64,000 nt of DNA from Collinsella aerofaciens (GTDB lineage Bacteria > Actinomycetota > Coriobacteriia > Coriobacteriales > Coriobacteriaceae). Below the pieces are notes generated by a model. It had not been told where the DNA came from, did not search any database, and saw nothing but the letters and a program-made list of their open reading frames with translations. The stretch lies in NCBI RefSeq assembly GCF_015561195.1, contig NZ_JADMSU010000002.1:235259-299258 (forward strand), given 5' to 3'. The translations under genes and the position numbers were made by a program. Positions 8,746 through 18,069 of the stretch are shown here, in pieces; position 1 is the first letter of the stretch; every line of letters starts with the position of its first letter.

Positions 8746-9288
8746 ATGTCTACTGCTCAGCAGGACACCAACCTCATCGGCTGCGACTTCGACGCAGCAA
8801 CCGCCAAGGCCCTCAGCGGCAACGACATCGTTGCCCTCGTTACCGACAAGACCGGCACCGAGCTGCTCGCCGTGAGCGGCCAGCAGGGACTCAAATTCAA
8901 CATGAGCCAGGACAACACAGAGGCCGCGACCAAGGACGACGCCATCGGCGGCTGGACGCTCAAGTTCGCCAGCTCCAAGAGCTGGGACGCATCCATCGAC
9001 GGCCTGTACTCGCCCGACGACTCCGCCACGAAGACCGTCGCCAAGGCGCTTGCCGAGGGCGAGTACCTGTGCCTGAAGGTCTGCAAGCGTATCCGCACGA
9101 GCGCGAACACCAAGTACGTTCCGCTGCGCATGGGCCTCGCGCTCGTGTCCTCCGACAGCTTCGAGGCGCCGAACGACGACAACGCCACCTACTCCATGGA
9201 GTTCCAGGGCACGGGCAAGCCGTGGCTCTACGAGACCGCATCCGAGGAGCAGATCACCGCAGCCACCATCACCGTTTCCAACAGCTAA
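8746..9288 (+). CDS. Major tail protein
   Basis: A 180-residue beta-rich protein with ribosome site GAAAGGAACC. It follows the tail terminator and precedes the frameshifting chaperone, the fixed location of the tail tube subunit. Repeated short Ser/Thr/Asp strands (GGWTLKFASSKSWDASIDGL) fit the tube fold shared with Hcp/gpV. It would stack as hexameric rings around the tape measure. Confidence 0.75.
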   Translation: MSTAQQDTNLIGCDFDAATAKALSGNDIVALVTDKTGTELLAVSGQQGLKFNMSQDNTEAATKDDAIGGWTLKFASSKSWDASIDGLYSPDDSATKTVAKALAEGEYLCLKVCKRIRTSANTKYVPLRMGLALVSSDSFEAPNDDNATYSMEFQGTGKPWLYETASEEQITAATITVSNS

Positions 9289-9300
9289 GGAGCCTGACCA

Positions 9301-9723
9301 ATGACAGAAGACACCGAACTCGACGCATTCCTTGAGGATTCCGCCGCAGATGCCGCAGAAACCGAAGACATCGTGAACGAGCTTGAACAAGACCCCGAGA
9401 GCATGGAGCCGCAGACCTTCACCGTGCGCGGCCACGTCTGCGAGATCCGATTCTCGCGCAAGCGCATCGACCTCTACGAGGAGCGCCACACGCCGATCAT
9501 CGCCTCGTTCTACAAGAACGACGGCATGTTCACCTTCAAGGAGCTTGCGGCCATCGCGGGCTACGGCCTGAAGGTGCAGGGCGGCGGCTACTTCCTGCCG
9601 CAGAAGGCCGAGGAGATCGTGAACAAGCTCATCGACACGAACGGCTACCCCGTCGTGTTCCAGGCCGTGATGATGGCGCTTCAGCGCGACTGCGCTTTTT
9701 TATTCAAGGGCGCAGGGAACTAG
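9301..9723 (+). CDS. Tail assembly chaperone, zero-frame product (gpG-like)
   Basis: A 140-residue acidic protein located between the major tail protein and tape measure genes. The equivalents in lambda and related siphoviruses (gpG) bind the tape measure during tail assembly and do not enter the virion. Six codons before its end region is a heptanucleotide T TTT TTA in the correct phase for -1 frameshifting (9696-9702), leading to a longer product that continues to 10124. Confidence 0.75.
   Translation: MTEDTELDAFLEDSAADAAETEDIVNELEQDPESMEPQTFTVRGHVCEIRFSRKRIDLYEERHTPIIASFYKNDGMFTFKELAAIAGYGLKVQGGGYFLPQKAEEIVNKLIDTNGYPVVFQAVMMALQRDCAFLFKGAGN
9696..9702 (+). promoter_or_regulatory. Programmed -1 ribosomal frameshift site
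   Basis: T TTT TTA in the zero frame (gcT TTT TTA) is a classic X XXY YYZ slippery heptamer. After slipping, the -1 frame is open from 9702 to the stop at 10124 with no start codon or ribosome site of its own near the junction. Such frameshifting between G and T of tail chaperones is a conserved trait of long-tailed phages. Confidence 0.8.
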
Positions 9724-10124
9724 CCCTAACGCGCCTCACCGGCTTCGACTACTTCACCGCCAAGCCGAAAAGCGGCGAAGCCGCGCAAGACGCCGCCCTG
9801 TTCCGCAGGGAGGCCGACTTCGCGTTCTTCGCCGCCAGGCTCGGTTGGGATTACGAGCAGTACGCGCAGCACACGCCCGTGCAGCTCGCGTTCGTGCGCA
9901 AAGAGCTTGAGACCGTGACCGTCGACCAATCGAACCTCTTCAAGGACGCCGTACAGGTGGCGGTTGCCAACTGCCTGTCCAAGAAGCGCCACAAGCTCTG
10001 GAAAAAGCGCAACGGCTCCTTCCGCGAGGACTCCTTCACCTACGAGGAGATCGACGCGCTGAAGGAGCAGCACCGAAAGAACCCGCCATGGACGCCTTGG
10101 GGAGGAGGCAAGCTGAATGGCTGA
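9702..10124 (+). CDS. Tail assembly chaperone T extension, made by -1 frameshift (gpT-like)
   Basis: This 140-codon frame is read as the C-terminal part of a roughly 274-residue G-T fusion starting at 9301. The frame begins IQGRRELALTRLTGFDYFTA right after the slip site and ends in a Lys-rich helix and a Gly-rich tail. A separate start at GTG 9879 is possible but would cut off half the open frame. The end overlaps the tape measure start by 8 bases. In lambda the GT form recruits major tail protein to the tape measure. Confidence 0.75.
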   Translation: MQGRRELALTRLTGFDYFTAKPKSGEAAQDAALFRREADFAFFAARLGWDYEQYAQHTPVQLAFVRKELETVTVDQSNLFKDAVQVAVANCLSKKRHKLWKKRNGSFREDSFTYEEIDALKEQHRKNPPWTPWGGGKLNG

Positions 10125-12714
10125 TTACGTTCTCTCCGCCAAGGGAACCTACGACGGCTCGAACTTCGACTCGGGCGTCGATGGCTCCGCATCGAAGCTC
10201 AAGGGCCTCACCGAGACGGCCAAGGGCGTCGGCTCGCAGGTGGCGGGATACTTCGCGAACAGCTTCGGCAGCGTTGCGAAGTCAATTGGCAACGCCATCG
10301 GAACGGTTACCGCAGGCGTTACCACGCTCGCCGCCACCGGCGGCATGAGCCGCGCCTTGAACATCGAGAAGGCCCAGACGATGTTCAAGGGCATGAAGCT
10401 CGAATGGAGCGACTTCTACAGCACAATCCAGCAATCAGTTGACGGAACGGCGTTCGGCTTCGACACCGCCGCGCAGGCGTGCGCCCAGCTCGCCGCATCT
10501 GGCGTCGCCGCCGGCAACGACATGGAAAGGGCTCTGAACGGCTGCGTGGGCACAGCCGCCACGTTCGGCCAGGACTTGGGCGACCTCTCCTCGATTTGGG
10601 CCAAGGTGGCCGCGAACGGCAAGCTCTCAGGCGAGCAGGTCGCGCAGTTCACCGACCGAGGTATCAACGCAATATCAACGCTATCGACCTACTTGGGCAA
10701 GTCCTCCGACGAGGTTTCCAAGATGGTCACGGCTGGCAAGATCGACTTCCAAACCTTCTCCGACGCCATGTATTCCGCGTTCGGCGATTCGGCAAAGGCG
10801 GCGAACGAGACCTTCACCGGTTCCATGGCGAACATGAAGGCCGCGCTCTCGAAAATCGGCCAGGATTGGATGACTCCGCTCAAGGACTCCGCCATCCCCG
10901 TGTTCAACTCCATACGAGGCGTACTGAACTCGTGCCGTGCGGCGCTGAAGCCGCTCACCGTGGCCTTCGGCGAGTTCCTGGGCGTCACATACGACGCGCA
11001 GGGCAACCTGACGCGCACAGGCGGCGCGGTCGAGAAGGTGTGCGGGTTCCTCGACAGCCTGGCCGAGAAGATCCAGGTCGTAGACCTCTCACAGCTCGGA
11101 ACGGGCGGCAAGGTGGCCGCCGCCGCTTTGGCCGGCCTAGCCGCCGTGTCGCTTGGCGGCCTCATCGGGCAGATTCCCGTGCTCGGCGCGCTTGCCAACT
11201 CGCTTACGGGCGGCATCGTTCCGGCTCTGAAGGGCGTTGCCACTGGGTTCCTGGCGCTTTCCGCGCCTGCTGCGGTCGCTGTCGCGGCAATCACCGCCTT
11301 CGCGGCGATCTTCGCCTACAGCATGGCAACCAACGAGGCGTTTCGCAACTCCATGGTCGGCATCGCTTCGAGCATCGCGTCATCGCTCGCCCCGGCGTTC
11401 CAGAGCCTCACGGCTTTGGCCGAACCCCTTCAGGGGCTTTTCGCCGCCGCCGTAATCGTCGTGAACAGCTTCTCGCTCGCCATCGGCGGGTTGGTTGCGG
11501 CAATCGCGCCGGTCATCGCCTCGATCGTATCGGGCCTCGTTCCCGTAATCGGAACGATCATCGACGCGGTAGGCCAGGTGGCGCTAGCCATCACGACGAC
11601 GGTTTGCCCAATCATCCAGCAGGTGACCGACCTCATAACGGCCAACATGCCGCTGATCCAGCAGGTCATATCTGACGCATGCACGCTTATCCAGACGGTC
11701 GTCTCCACGGTGCTTCCCGTTTTGGTCGAGAGAATCACATCGACGATGACCGCTATTCAGGGCGTTATCGACGCCGTTTGGCCGTACATCTCGGCCATCG
11801 TGACGTCCGCCATGCAGGCGATCCAGGACATCATCACGATTGTCTTGGGCGTCATCAACGGCGACTGGGGTTCCGTTTGGAGCGCCATCCAATCACTGGC
11901 AGCGAACGTGTGGAGCATCATCCAGAACGTCATCAGCGGCGACGTTGCGCTCATCCAGGCGGTCATACAGAACGGCCTCGCGCTCATCCAGAGCGTGTGG
12001 GACTCGATTTGGGGCGCTATCGGCAACTGGGTAACCAGCACGTGGAACAGCATCAAGACTGCCGTGCAAGGCGGCATCAACAACGTGAAGTCGTTCATAT
12101 CGGGCGGCCTGTCCACGGTGCAATCCATCTGGTCGTCAGCATGGAACGCGGTCGGCAACATCCTGAACAACGCGTGGAGCAGCATCCGCAACGGCGTGTC
12201 GAACGGCATCAACTCCGTGGTGAGCTTCGTGTCGTCGATTCCCGGGCGAATCGTGAGCGCGCTGGGGAACCTCGGCTCCCTGCTCTACAGCGCCGGCAGC
12301 TCCATCGTCAGCGGCCTGCTCAACGGCATCAAGTCGAGCATCGGCGGCGTGTACGACTTCGTTTCCGGCATCGCGGGCAAGATCGCCAGCCTCAAAGGCC
12401 CGAAGCGCAAGGACTTGCGCCTGCTCATCCCGAACGGCGGCTGGATCATGCAATCCCTCGAAACGGGCCTGAAGAAGCGCTTCGAGGGCGTGAAGGCCAC
12501 CGTATCGGGCTTCGCCGACGACCTGAGCATGTCGTTCGGCGGAAACAGCGTCACCTACGAGACCGGGGCTGCGGCAGCCGTCGGCTCGGTTTCCGGTGGC
12601 GACACCTATTACCTGTCAATCGACGGAGCTACGGCGAACGCAGACGTGGCGGTGGCCGACGCCATCGACACCTTGGTTGCCGCAGCCCGCCGCTCATCCA
12701 CAGCGAGGAGGTAG
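10117..12714 (+). CDS. Tail tape measure protein
   Basis: An 865-residue protein. Its N-terminal part matches the tape measure domain pattern (about residues 80-250, FGFDTAAQACAQLAASGVAA ... LSGEQVAQFTDRGINAIS). The centre holds long hydrophobic Ala/Val/Ile helices (about 330-560), and a repeated Trp-Asn-Ser-Ile segment follows (VWSIIQ, IWGAIG, TWNSIKT, IWSSAW). The C-terminus has a globular part. It sets tail length and may help DNA pass the membrane. It is preceded by GGAGG in the T frame. Confidence 0.9.
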   Translation: MADYVLSAKGTYDGSNFDSGVDGSASKLKGLTETAKGVGSQVAGYFANSFGSVAKSIGNAIGTVTAGVTTLAATGGMSRALNIEKAQTMFKGMKLEWSDFYSTIQQSVDGTAFGFDTAAQACAQLAASGVAAGNDMERALNGCVGTAATFGQDLGDLSSIWAKVAANGKLSGEQVAQFTDRGINAISTLSTYLGKSSDEVSKMVTAGKIDFQTFSDAMYSAFGDSAKAANETFTGSMANMKAALSKIGQDWMTPLKDSAIPVFNSIRGVLNSCRAALKPLTVAFGEFLGVTYDAQGNLTRTGGAVEKVCGFLDSLAEKIQVVDLSQLGTGGKVAAAALAGLAAVSLGGLIGQIPVLGALANSLTGGIVPALKGVATGFLALSAPAAVAVAAITAFAAIFAYSMATNEAFRNSMVGIASSIASSLAPAFQSLTALAEPLQGLFAAAVIVVNSFSLAIGGLVAAIAPVIASIVSGLVPVIGTIIDAVGQVALAITTTVCPIIQQVTDLITANMPLIQQVISDACTLIQTVVSTVLPVLVERITSTMTAIQGVIDAVWPYISAIVTSAMQAIQDIITIVLGVINGDWGSVWSAIQSLAANVWSIIQNVISGDVALIQAVIQNGLALIQSVWDSIWGAIGNWVTSTWNSIKTAVQGGINNVKSFISGGLSTVQSIWSSAWNAVGNILNNAWSSIRNGVSNGINSVVSFVSSIPGRIVSALGNLGSLLYSAGSSIVSGLLNGIKSSIGGVYDFVSGIAGKIASLKGPKRKDLRLLIPNGGWIMQSLETGLKKRFEGVKATVSGFADDLSMSFGGNSVTYETGAAAAVGSVSGGDTYYLSIDGATANADVAVADAIDTLVAAARRSSTARR

Positions 12715-12717
12715 CCC

Positions 12718-15027
12718 ATGGGAGAGCACACAAGGGAGATACAGATCGCGGGCCGCAACCGCTGGTATCGCGGCTACATCTCCGTTGACAGCCAGTGGAA
12801 CGTCAACGACACCACGACTCGCCTGCGAGTCACCGCAGCGATCGACGACAAGTACGCCGCCGAGTACGGAACGCACTACGACGTCGTGGTGAACGGCTCG
12901 GTGCGCAGCTCGCGCGACGTCGTGCTGAACAACTACGGCAACTGGGCGACGCGCGACGCGGTGACATTTGACGTGGACGTGCCGCGCGGCGCGAGCGGCT
13001 GGAACTGCCCGGTGCAGGTGCACGTCTACGGCAAGACGTACAACAACTACTACGGCTCTGCCGGCGGCGACGCGTGGGCTACCGTGTACGCATGGGTGCC
13101 GCAGCGCGGCTACTCGCAGCCGCATCCGCCCAAGAACTGCAAGCTGCAGCGCGTGTCCAACACGTCGCAGAAGATAACCTGGGACGTCGATTACACGGGA
13201 ATGGACGGTGCCTACCCGTGGGCGGGCGTCTACGTTGACCGCCGCACCGACGATGGCTCATGGGTGAACATCGCCGACGTTTCGTGGGACGTCCAGAACT
13301 ACACGGACAACTCGACCAAGGCCGGGCACAAGTACGAGTACCGCCTGTGCGCGCACGGCCCCGGCGGCAACTCCATTCACGCGTCGGTTGGCACGACCTA
13401 TACCACGCCCAACGCGCCGTCGCGCGTTGAGGCCGTGAAGGCTGGCGCTACCGAGGTGACCCTGCGCGTGTACGGCGCTGCGGCGTACGCAAACGCGTGG
13501 GGCATCCAGCGATCTGTCGACGGCGGCTCAACGTGGGCGGACATAACGACGACCACCGAGGGCAAAGACCCCGCATGGATCGACCTGCACGACAAGGCCG
13601 CGCCAGCCGGAACGGTCGTCTACCGCGTTCAGGCGAAGCGCGGCTCGCTCGCCTCGGCGTGGGTGAAGTCGAACTCGGTAACCACCATCACGCCGCCGCT
13701 CGCCCCGAAGGTCACCGCGCCGACCGTGGTGGCCACCGGAAGCCAGGCGGCGGTGTCGTGGGTTCCGAACCATCCGGACGGCTCGCAGCAGACCGCCGCG
13801 CAGGTCGAGTTCAGCGGCCCGAGCGCGATCACCGAAAGCGTCACAACGGCGAAGAGCATTAAGAAGTCGCTCGCCAAGGGCAGCTGGAGGGTGCGCGTTC
13901 GCACCAAGGGCCTGCACGCCGATTGGGGCGCGTGGTCTGACTACGTGCCGTTCGTGGTCGCCGATTACCCGTCGTGCTGGGTTGCCTCGCCTGCGACCGA
14001 CGGCGTGCTCATCGACTCCGTGCCGATGACCGTTCAGGTATCGGCCTCCGACGAGACAGGGATAGCCAATGCCACGCTGACGCTTTCCGAGGTCGGCGGA
14101 GCGACGATAGCCACGGCCGACGTGACGAGCATGAAGCCCGTTGAGCTTGGCAGCTACACGACCATCAAGAACGGAATCGACTACCTGCTCACCCTGACGG
14201 TGGCGGGCGGCTCGGGCCTGTCGAAAACGGCCACGCGCCGGTTCAAGACGCACTGGGCGGAGCCGGCAACCCCCGTAATCACCGTGACGTACGGCGATGA
14301 CCTCACGTGCCACGTGAAGGTGGAGAACGGCGTTTCCGCCTACAACGTCGAGGAGACGACGATCATAGGCCCGATGGCCTACGACGAGGACACGGGCGAG
14401 ATACCCATGCTCGGCACGATCACGTGCGACGGCGACGAACTGGTGTTTGGCGACGCGTCGAAATGCGTCGGCTTCGTGGTCGAGCGCGTGCTGGTCGAGG
14501 GCGACCACCTTCTCACGTCGAGCCTGCTCGATGTCCAGGAAACCATCGACCGCGTGCCGCCGCTCAACGCCGACTTCAAGTACCGCGCAACTGGCACTGC
14601 GGCGAACGGAACGTCTTCCTACGCCGAGGCCAAGGCGAACCTGCACGCCGAGTGCATGGCGCTCAACTTCGGCCAGGATGCCTCGACGCTGCTCAAGATG
14701 GAGCTTGACGCCAAATACTCGACATCTGCGGCGCGAAGCTTCAACAGCTTCCATTTCGCCGACGGCGGGGAAAACGGTGGGCTTCCGCAGTCGTATGCGC
14801 TCGATGAGGCAGACCTTGCGACATCGGCCTCTTGCCTGCTTGAGCGAGACGGGCACGACCTGTTCCGCAAGATCATGCGCACACAGTGGCAGGGCTGGTG
14901 GCGCGGCCTCGCCGGTGAGCGTGCGTTCGGCGCGATGACGTTCAACGAGTCGCTTAAATCTGCGGGGCTTTGGTCGGCATCGGCGAAGGTCGAGCACGAT
15001 GTGTTCGAGGAGCCGAGCAATGCCTGA
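12718..15027 (+). CDS. Tail-tip/distal tail structural protein with fibronectin III-like domains
   Basis: A 769-residue protein directly after the tape measure. About residues 1-140 form a beta-rich domain with many Tyr/Asn/Trp. At about 135-430 are at least two or three fibronectin III-like modules (PPKNCKLQRVSNTSQKITWD; APSRVEAVKAGATEVTLRVY; PPLAPKVTAPTVVATGSQAA). The C-terminal 150 residues look like a separate fold. Such proteins sit at the distal tail and contact the host surface. The next gene starts within its last codons. Confidence 0.7.
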   Translation: MGEHTREIQIAGRNRWYRGYISVDSQWNVNDTTTRLRVTAAIDDKYAAEYGTHYDVVVNGSVRSSRDVVLNNYGNWATRDAVTFDVDVPRGASGWNCPVQVHVYGKTYNNYYGSAGGDAWATVYAWVPQRGYSQPHPPKNCKLQRVSNTSQKITWDVDYTGMDGAYPWAGVYVDRRTDDGSWVNIADVSWDVQNYTDNSTKAGHKYEYRLCAHGPGGNSIHASVGTTYTTPNAPSRVEAVKAGATEVTLRVYGAAAYANAWGIQRSVDGGSTWADITTTTEGKDPAWIDLHDKAAPAGTVVYRVQAKRGSLASAWVKSNSVTTITPPLAPKVTAPTVVATGSQAAVSWVPNHPDGSQQTAAQVEFSGPSAITESVTTAKSIKKSLAKGSWRVRVRTKGLHADWGAWSDYVPFVVADYPSCWVASPATDGVLIDSVPMTVQVSASDETGIANATLTLSEVGGATIATADVTSMKPVELGSYTTIKNGIDYLLTLTVAGGSGLSKTATRRFKTHWAEPATPVITVTYGDDLTCHVKVENGVSAYNVEETTIIGPMAYDEDTGEIPMLGTITCDGDELVFGDASKCVGFVVERVLVEGDHLLTSSLLDVQETIDRVPPLNADFKYRATGTAANGTSSYAEAKANLHAECMALNFGQDASTLLKMELDAKYSTSAARSFNSFHFADGGENGGLPQSYALDEADLATSASCLLERDGHDLFRKIMRTQWQGWWRGLAGERAFGAMTFNESLKSAGLWSASAKVEHDVFEEPSNA

Positions 15028-16102
15028 TTGGAAAAAGCGATTCGCGGCCTCGTACCGCTTTATGCGCGTTGACCGAAAGACCGGTCTCGATGTCGAGCGA
15101 CTGCGCAACATCCGAAACGGCGGGAGCATCGAGCGAAACCAGGACACCAGCTACGAGACGGGCAAGATCGACTACCTCGGAACGCTCGACCTCGGTAGTG
15201 ACCTCCTGCGCATCTACCTCGATGCCACGTTCCCGGACGACACAACGGTGTCGGAGCCGCTTGGTACGTTCGTCGTATCGACGCCAAAGCGTTCAACTGG
15301 CTACAACTCGTCTGAAGCAGACCTATCAGGCCGCTTGTCCGAGGTTGCGGAAGACGAGTTCGACGCCCCGCGCTCGCTTGCGGCTGGCAGCAACGCCGTC
15401 GGCGAGGCGGCGAAGCTCCTGCGCGAGGTCGGCCTTGAGGTTATCGCCGACCCGTCCGACTTCACGCTAACGACCACGTGGGTTATCGGGGCAATCGGCA
15501 ACGGGGAGAGCAACTACGCCACCCGCCTGAAGGCCGTAAACGCCCTTCTCGATGCGGCGGGCTTCAGCTCGGCGTCGTGCGACCCGATGGGGCGCGTGCT
15601 GCTGCGCCGCTACGTCGAACCTGACAAGCGCGCGCCAGCGATGGTCATGGAAGAGGGCAAGTGGGCGCGTTTCGAGGACGGCGGCACCGAGGAGCTGGAC
15701 AAATCGGGCGTGGCGAACGTCGTGCACGTCGATTACTCGACATCCGACGAAAGCATAAGGGGCACGGCAATCGACTCCGACCCCAACAGCCAGTACTCGA
15801 CCGTCACGCGCGGTTGGCGCAAGTCGGCCAAGTACACGAAGAGCGAGCTTCCGGCAGGCTCCACGGCGGCTGAACGGCAGGCCAACGCCAACGCCGAGGC
15901 GGCGACCCTCCTGCGCACCCAGCAATCCGCGATCCACCGCCTGAAGGTGACGCACGTCTACGCGCCCGTGGGCGTTTCCGACGCCATCGAGGTTCGCTGG
16001 CCGAGCGCCGGCATCTTCGGGAACTTCGCGATACGTAAGCAGACTCTCACCCTCGTGGGAGGATGCCCGATGGAATTGGAGATGAGGCGATTTGAACGCT
16101 AG
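15020..16102 (+). CDS. Phage tail/baseplate protein
   Basis: A 360-residue protein; ATG 15020 overlaps the previous stop by 8 bases. Its pattern (a YLGTLDLGSDLLRIYLDATF beta segment early, an AVNALLDAAGFSSASCDPMG helix in the middle, and VSDAIEVRWPSAGIFGNFAI near the end) resembles baseplate hub/tail-associated proteins that follow the distal tail protein. I cannot name the family surely. It shares its last 11 bases with the next gene. Confidence 0.6.
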   Translation: MPDWKKRFAASYRFMRVDRKTGLDVERLRNIRNGGSIERNQDTSYETGKIDYLGTLDLGSDLLRIYLDATFPDDTTVSEPLGTFVVSTPKRSTGYNSSEADLSGRLSEVAEDEFDAPRSLAAGSNAVGEAAKLLREVGLEVIADPSDFTLTTTWVIGAIGNGESNYATRLKAVNALLDAAGFSSASCDPMGRVLLRRYVEPDKRAPAMVMEEGKWARFEDGGTEELDKSGVANVVHVDYSTSDESIRGTAIDSDPNSQYSTVTRGWRKSAKYTKSELPAGSTAAERQANANAEAATLLRTQQSAIHRLKVTHVYAPVGVSDAIEVRWPSAGIFGNFAIRKQTLTLVGGCPMELEMRRFER

Positions 16103-16346
16103 CACCATAGCCGACGCGGGTGAACAGCTCGCCGCCCTGTTCTCGCCGCAAGGCGGCTCGGGGCACTCCGTGGGCTTCGGCACCGTGAAGTCCGTCTCGG
16201 GCGCGACGCTCGCGGTCGCCATATCCGGCACGACGCTCTCGGGGCTTCCGATGACCACGGCATGCTCGGCGGCCAAGGCGGGCGACCGTTGCATCGTCGA
16301 GACCATCGGCCCGCAGGCTATCGTCACGGGCCTAATAGCCAAGTAA
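16092..16346 (+). CDS. Small phage tail-tip protein
   Basis: An 84-residue protein with a TTG start overlapping the previous gene. It is Gly/Ser/Thr/Ala-rich with a small beta-barrel look (VGFGTVKSVSGATLAVAISG ... RCIVETIGPQAIVTGLI), as in small OB-like baseplate or tip proteins. Function unknown; position ties it to the tail tip. Confidence 0.5.
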   Translation: MNASTIADAGEQLAALFSPQGGSGHSVGFGTVKSVSGATLAVAISGTTLSGLPMTTACSAAKAGDRCIVETIGPQAIVTGLIAK

Positions 16347-16357
16347 GGGAGGTATTG

Positions 16358-17083
16358 ATGGCAGAAACGACCCAATACGCCGCCCTGATGCTCGACGCCA
16401 ACGGGAACGTCGATAGGGTGCGCACGACCGACGGCAAGATCTACTACATTGCATCGACCATCGCCATGGATTCGGCGGAAGCGGCGCAAGAGGCCGCAGC
16501 GAACTGCAAGACGGCCATGGACAACGCCAACGCCGCCGAGGAAAAGCGGGTTTCGGCCGAGAAAACAAGGGCTTCGAACGAGACCTCGCGCCTCAACGCA
16601 GAGGTGAACCGTGCCAACAACGAAGTGGCCCGCGTCAACAGCGAGAACGCCCGCAAAACGGCCGAGTCCTCGCGAGCAAGCGCCGAGAGCGCCCGCAAGT
16701 CTGCCGAATCGACGCGCGAAAGCAACGAGGCCGCCAGAAAGACGGCCGAGTTGAAACGCCATGACGAGCACATCGCAGACCAACAGGCCTCGTCGAACGC
16801 CGCAGCTGCCGCCAGTGGCGCGGCCTCGCGCGCCAACGCGGCGGCAAACCAGGCCCTACAGATCGCCAACTCGATCGCCCAGGGCAGCGTCGGCGATTCC
16901 GACATCGCAGACCTGCGCAGCCAGAACGAGAAGCTGGCCTCGATGCTCGCGAACGCCACGGGCAAGTTCTTCTTCATGGGCGGCACCGTCTACGCCCCGT
17001 CGGCGAAGGCGTCAATAAGCAACGGAACCGTCACGCTCGGCTCCACCTGCTCGGTATCAGGCACGACCATCGTGCTCGCATAG
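16358..17083 (+). CDS. Coiled-coil tail fibre/stalk protein
   Basis: A 241-residue protein with ribosome site GGGAGG. Residues about 45-150 are an almost unbroken charged coiled coil made of short Ala/Glu/Ser/Asn/Arg repeats (EKRVSAEKTRASNETSRLNA and following). A short Gly-rich C-terminal part follows (FFFMGGTVYAPSAKASISNG). It lies directly upstream of the DGR target gene and may form the trimeric stalk that carries the variable receptor-binding protein (inference). Confidence 0.65.
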   Translation: MAETTQYAALMLDANGNVDRVRTTDGKIYYIASTIAMDSAEAAQEAAANCKTAMDNANAAEEKRVSAEKTRASNETSRLNAEVNRANNEVARVNSENARKTAESSRASAESARKSAESTRESNEAARKTAELKRHDEHIADQQASSNAAAAASGAASRANAAANQALQIANSIAQGSVGDSDIADLRSQNEKLASMLANATGKFFFMGGTVYAPSAKASISNGTVTLGSTCSVSGTTIVLA

Positions 17084-17096
17084 AAAGGAAACTCAA

Positions 17097-18011
17097 ATGG
17101 CAACAGTGAACGCAGAGCGCTTCGGCATTGACGGGCAAACCTACACGCTCATCGACGGCACGGCCCGAGAGAACGCCCAGCTGGCGCTCAACAACGCTGA
17201 GTACAACCGCCAGAGCCTCATCGGCAAGTACGGCGGGCAGAGCATCGCCGCCATCCTTGCCGGGGAGATCGACAGCGGTACGGTGTACGACGCCCTGCAC
17301 AAGCGCATCGCCGCCGGCAACTTCGCTGGGCTGCGCGTCGGCGACTACATCGACGTGCCGCTCGTGAGCGCGTCAAACGTGGCGGCCCAGCAGTCCGTGC
17401 GCTTCCTGCTTGCGCACTTCGACCCGTACTACCAGTGCGGCGACAGCGCCAAGGGCCACCACATCGCGTTCATCGCGTCCGCGCCCGTCGCCGTGGCCAA
17501 GACCGTCACCGGCGTGGCCAACGACAGCTACCTGATGTGGAACACCGCGAACACCAACCAGGGCACCGCAGACGTGAAGAACCCGTACCTGAACAGCAAC
17601 CTCAAGGCGTGGGAGAAGCTGTTCGAGGCGTGCCTGCCCGAGGGGCTGACCAAGTACCTGCTCACCCAGCGCGTGCTGCTTGAGGAGCGTTACAGCGCGA
17701 GCGGCGCGCTCAGCGACTCCAACAGCTGGAGCTGGCAGGACATCGGCAAGGTGTGGTCGCCCTCCGAGATGGAGGTGTACGGCTGCCCGGTGTGGGGCAC
17801 CAAGGGCTACAGCGTGGGCTTCGACTGCCAGTTCGACCTGTTCCGCGATACCGCGCACCGCTTGAACGGAACTCGGTACTCTTGGTGGCTGCGTTCCGTC
17901 GTGGGTGGCTCCTCGTCCAGCGTGTGCTACGTCGGCACCACCGGCAATGCCCACTACTACTCGGCGACGAACACCTGGGTTCGCCCCCGCCCCGGCTTCC
18001 TCGTTGGCTAG
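17097..18011 (+). CDS. DGR target protein: hypervariable receptor-binding tail protein
   Basis: A 304-residue protein behind GAAAGGAA. The C-terminal about 180 residues resemble the DUF6273/C-type-lectin-like (formylglycine-generating enzyme-like) fold, with the closing WWLRS ... RPRPGF motif. The last 46 residues are encoded by the variable repeat 17873-17995. Relative to the template, nine residues are changed: N to S, M to V, S to G, N to S, N to G, N to T twice, N to H and N to Y. All lie between the fixed WWLRS and RPRPG anchors, as expected for a displayed binding surface. As the last tail gene it is the likely adhesin choosing the host receptor. A hairpin and terminator follow. Confidence 0.88.
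   Translation: MATVNAERFGIDGQTYTLIDGTARENAQLALNNAEYNRQSLIGKYGGQSIAAILAGEIDSGTVYDALHKRIAAGNFAGLRVGDYIDVPLVSASNVAAQQSVRFLLAHFDPYYQCGDSAKGHHIAFIASAPVAVAKTVTGVANDSYLMWNTANTNQGTADVKNPYLNSNLKAWEKLFEACLPEGLTKYLLTQRVLLEERYSASGALSDSNSWSWQDIGKVWSPSEMEVYGCPVWGTKGYSVGFDCQFDLFRDTAHRLNGTRYSWWLRSVVGGSSSSVCYVGTTGNAHYYSATNTWVRPRPGFLVG
17873..17995 (+). repeat. DGR variable repeat (VR)
   Basis: A 123-base segment at the 3' end of the target gene, aligned without gaps to 18612-18734. Eleven positions differ (17880, 17881, 17901, 17907, 17920, 17934, 17935, 17938, 17941, 17952, 17958), and in each the template has A while the VR has C, G or T. The next base beyond the block (17996) is also A in the template and C here. 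The 3' end is the unchanged GC-rich run CGCCCCCGCCCCGG, the expected initiation-of-homing side. Confidence 0.93.
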
Positions 18012-18039
18012 CCAGCCGAGTGCTCTATACTTCTCTTTC

Positions 18040-18066
18040 GATGCGACCGCCTTGCGCGGTCGCATC
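18040..18066 (+). promoter_or_regulatory. Hairpin/cruciform just downstream of the VR
   Basis: A perfect 10-bp inverted repeat (GATGCGACCG / CGGTCGCATC) with a 7-base loop, 28 bases after the target stop. In the Bordetella phage DGR a hairpin just 3' of VR raises homing efficiency; this one is in the matching place (inference of role). Confidence 0.65.
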
Positions 18067-18069
18067 CCT

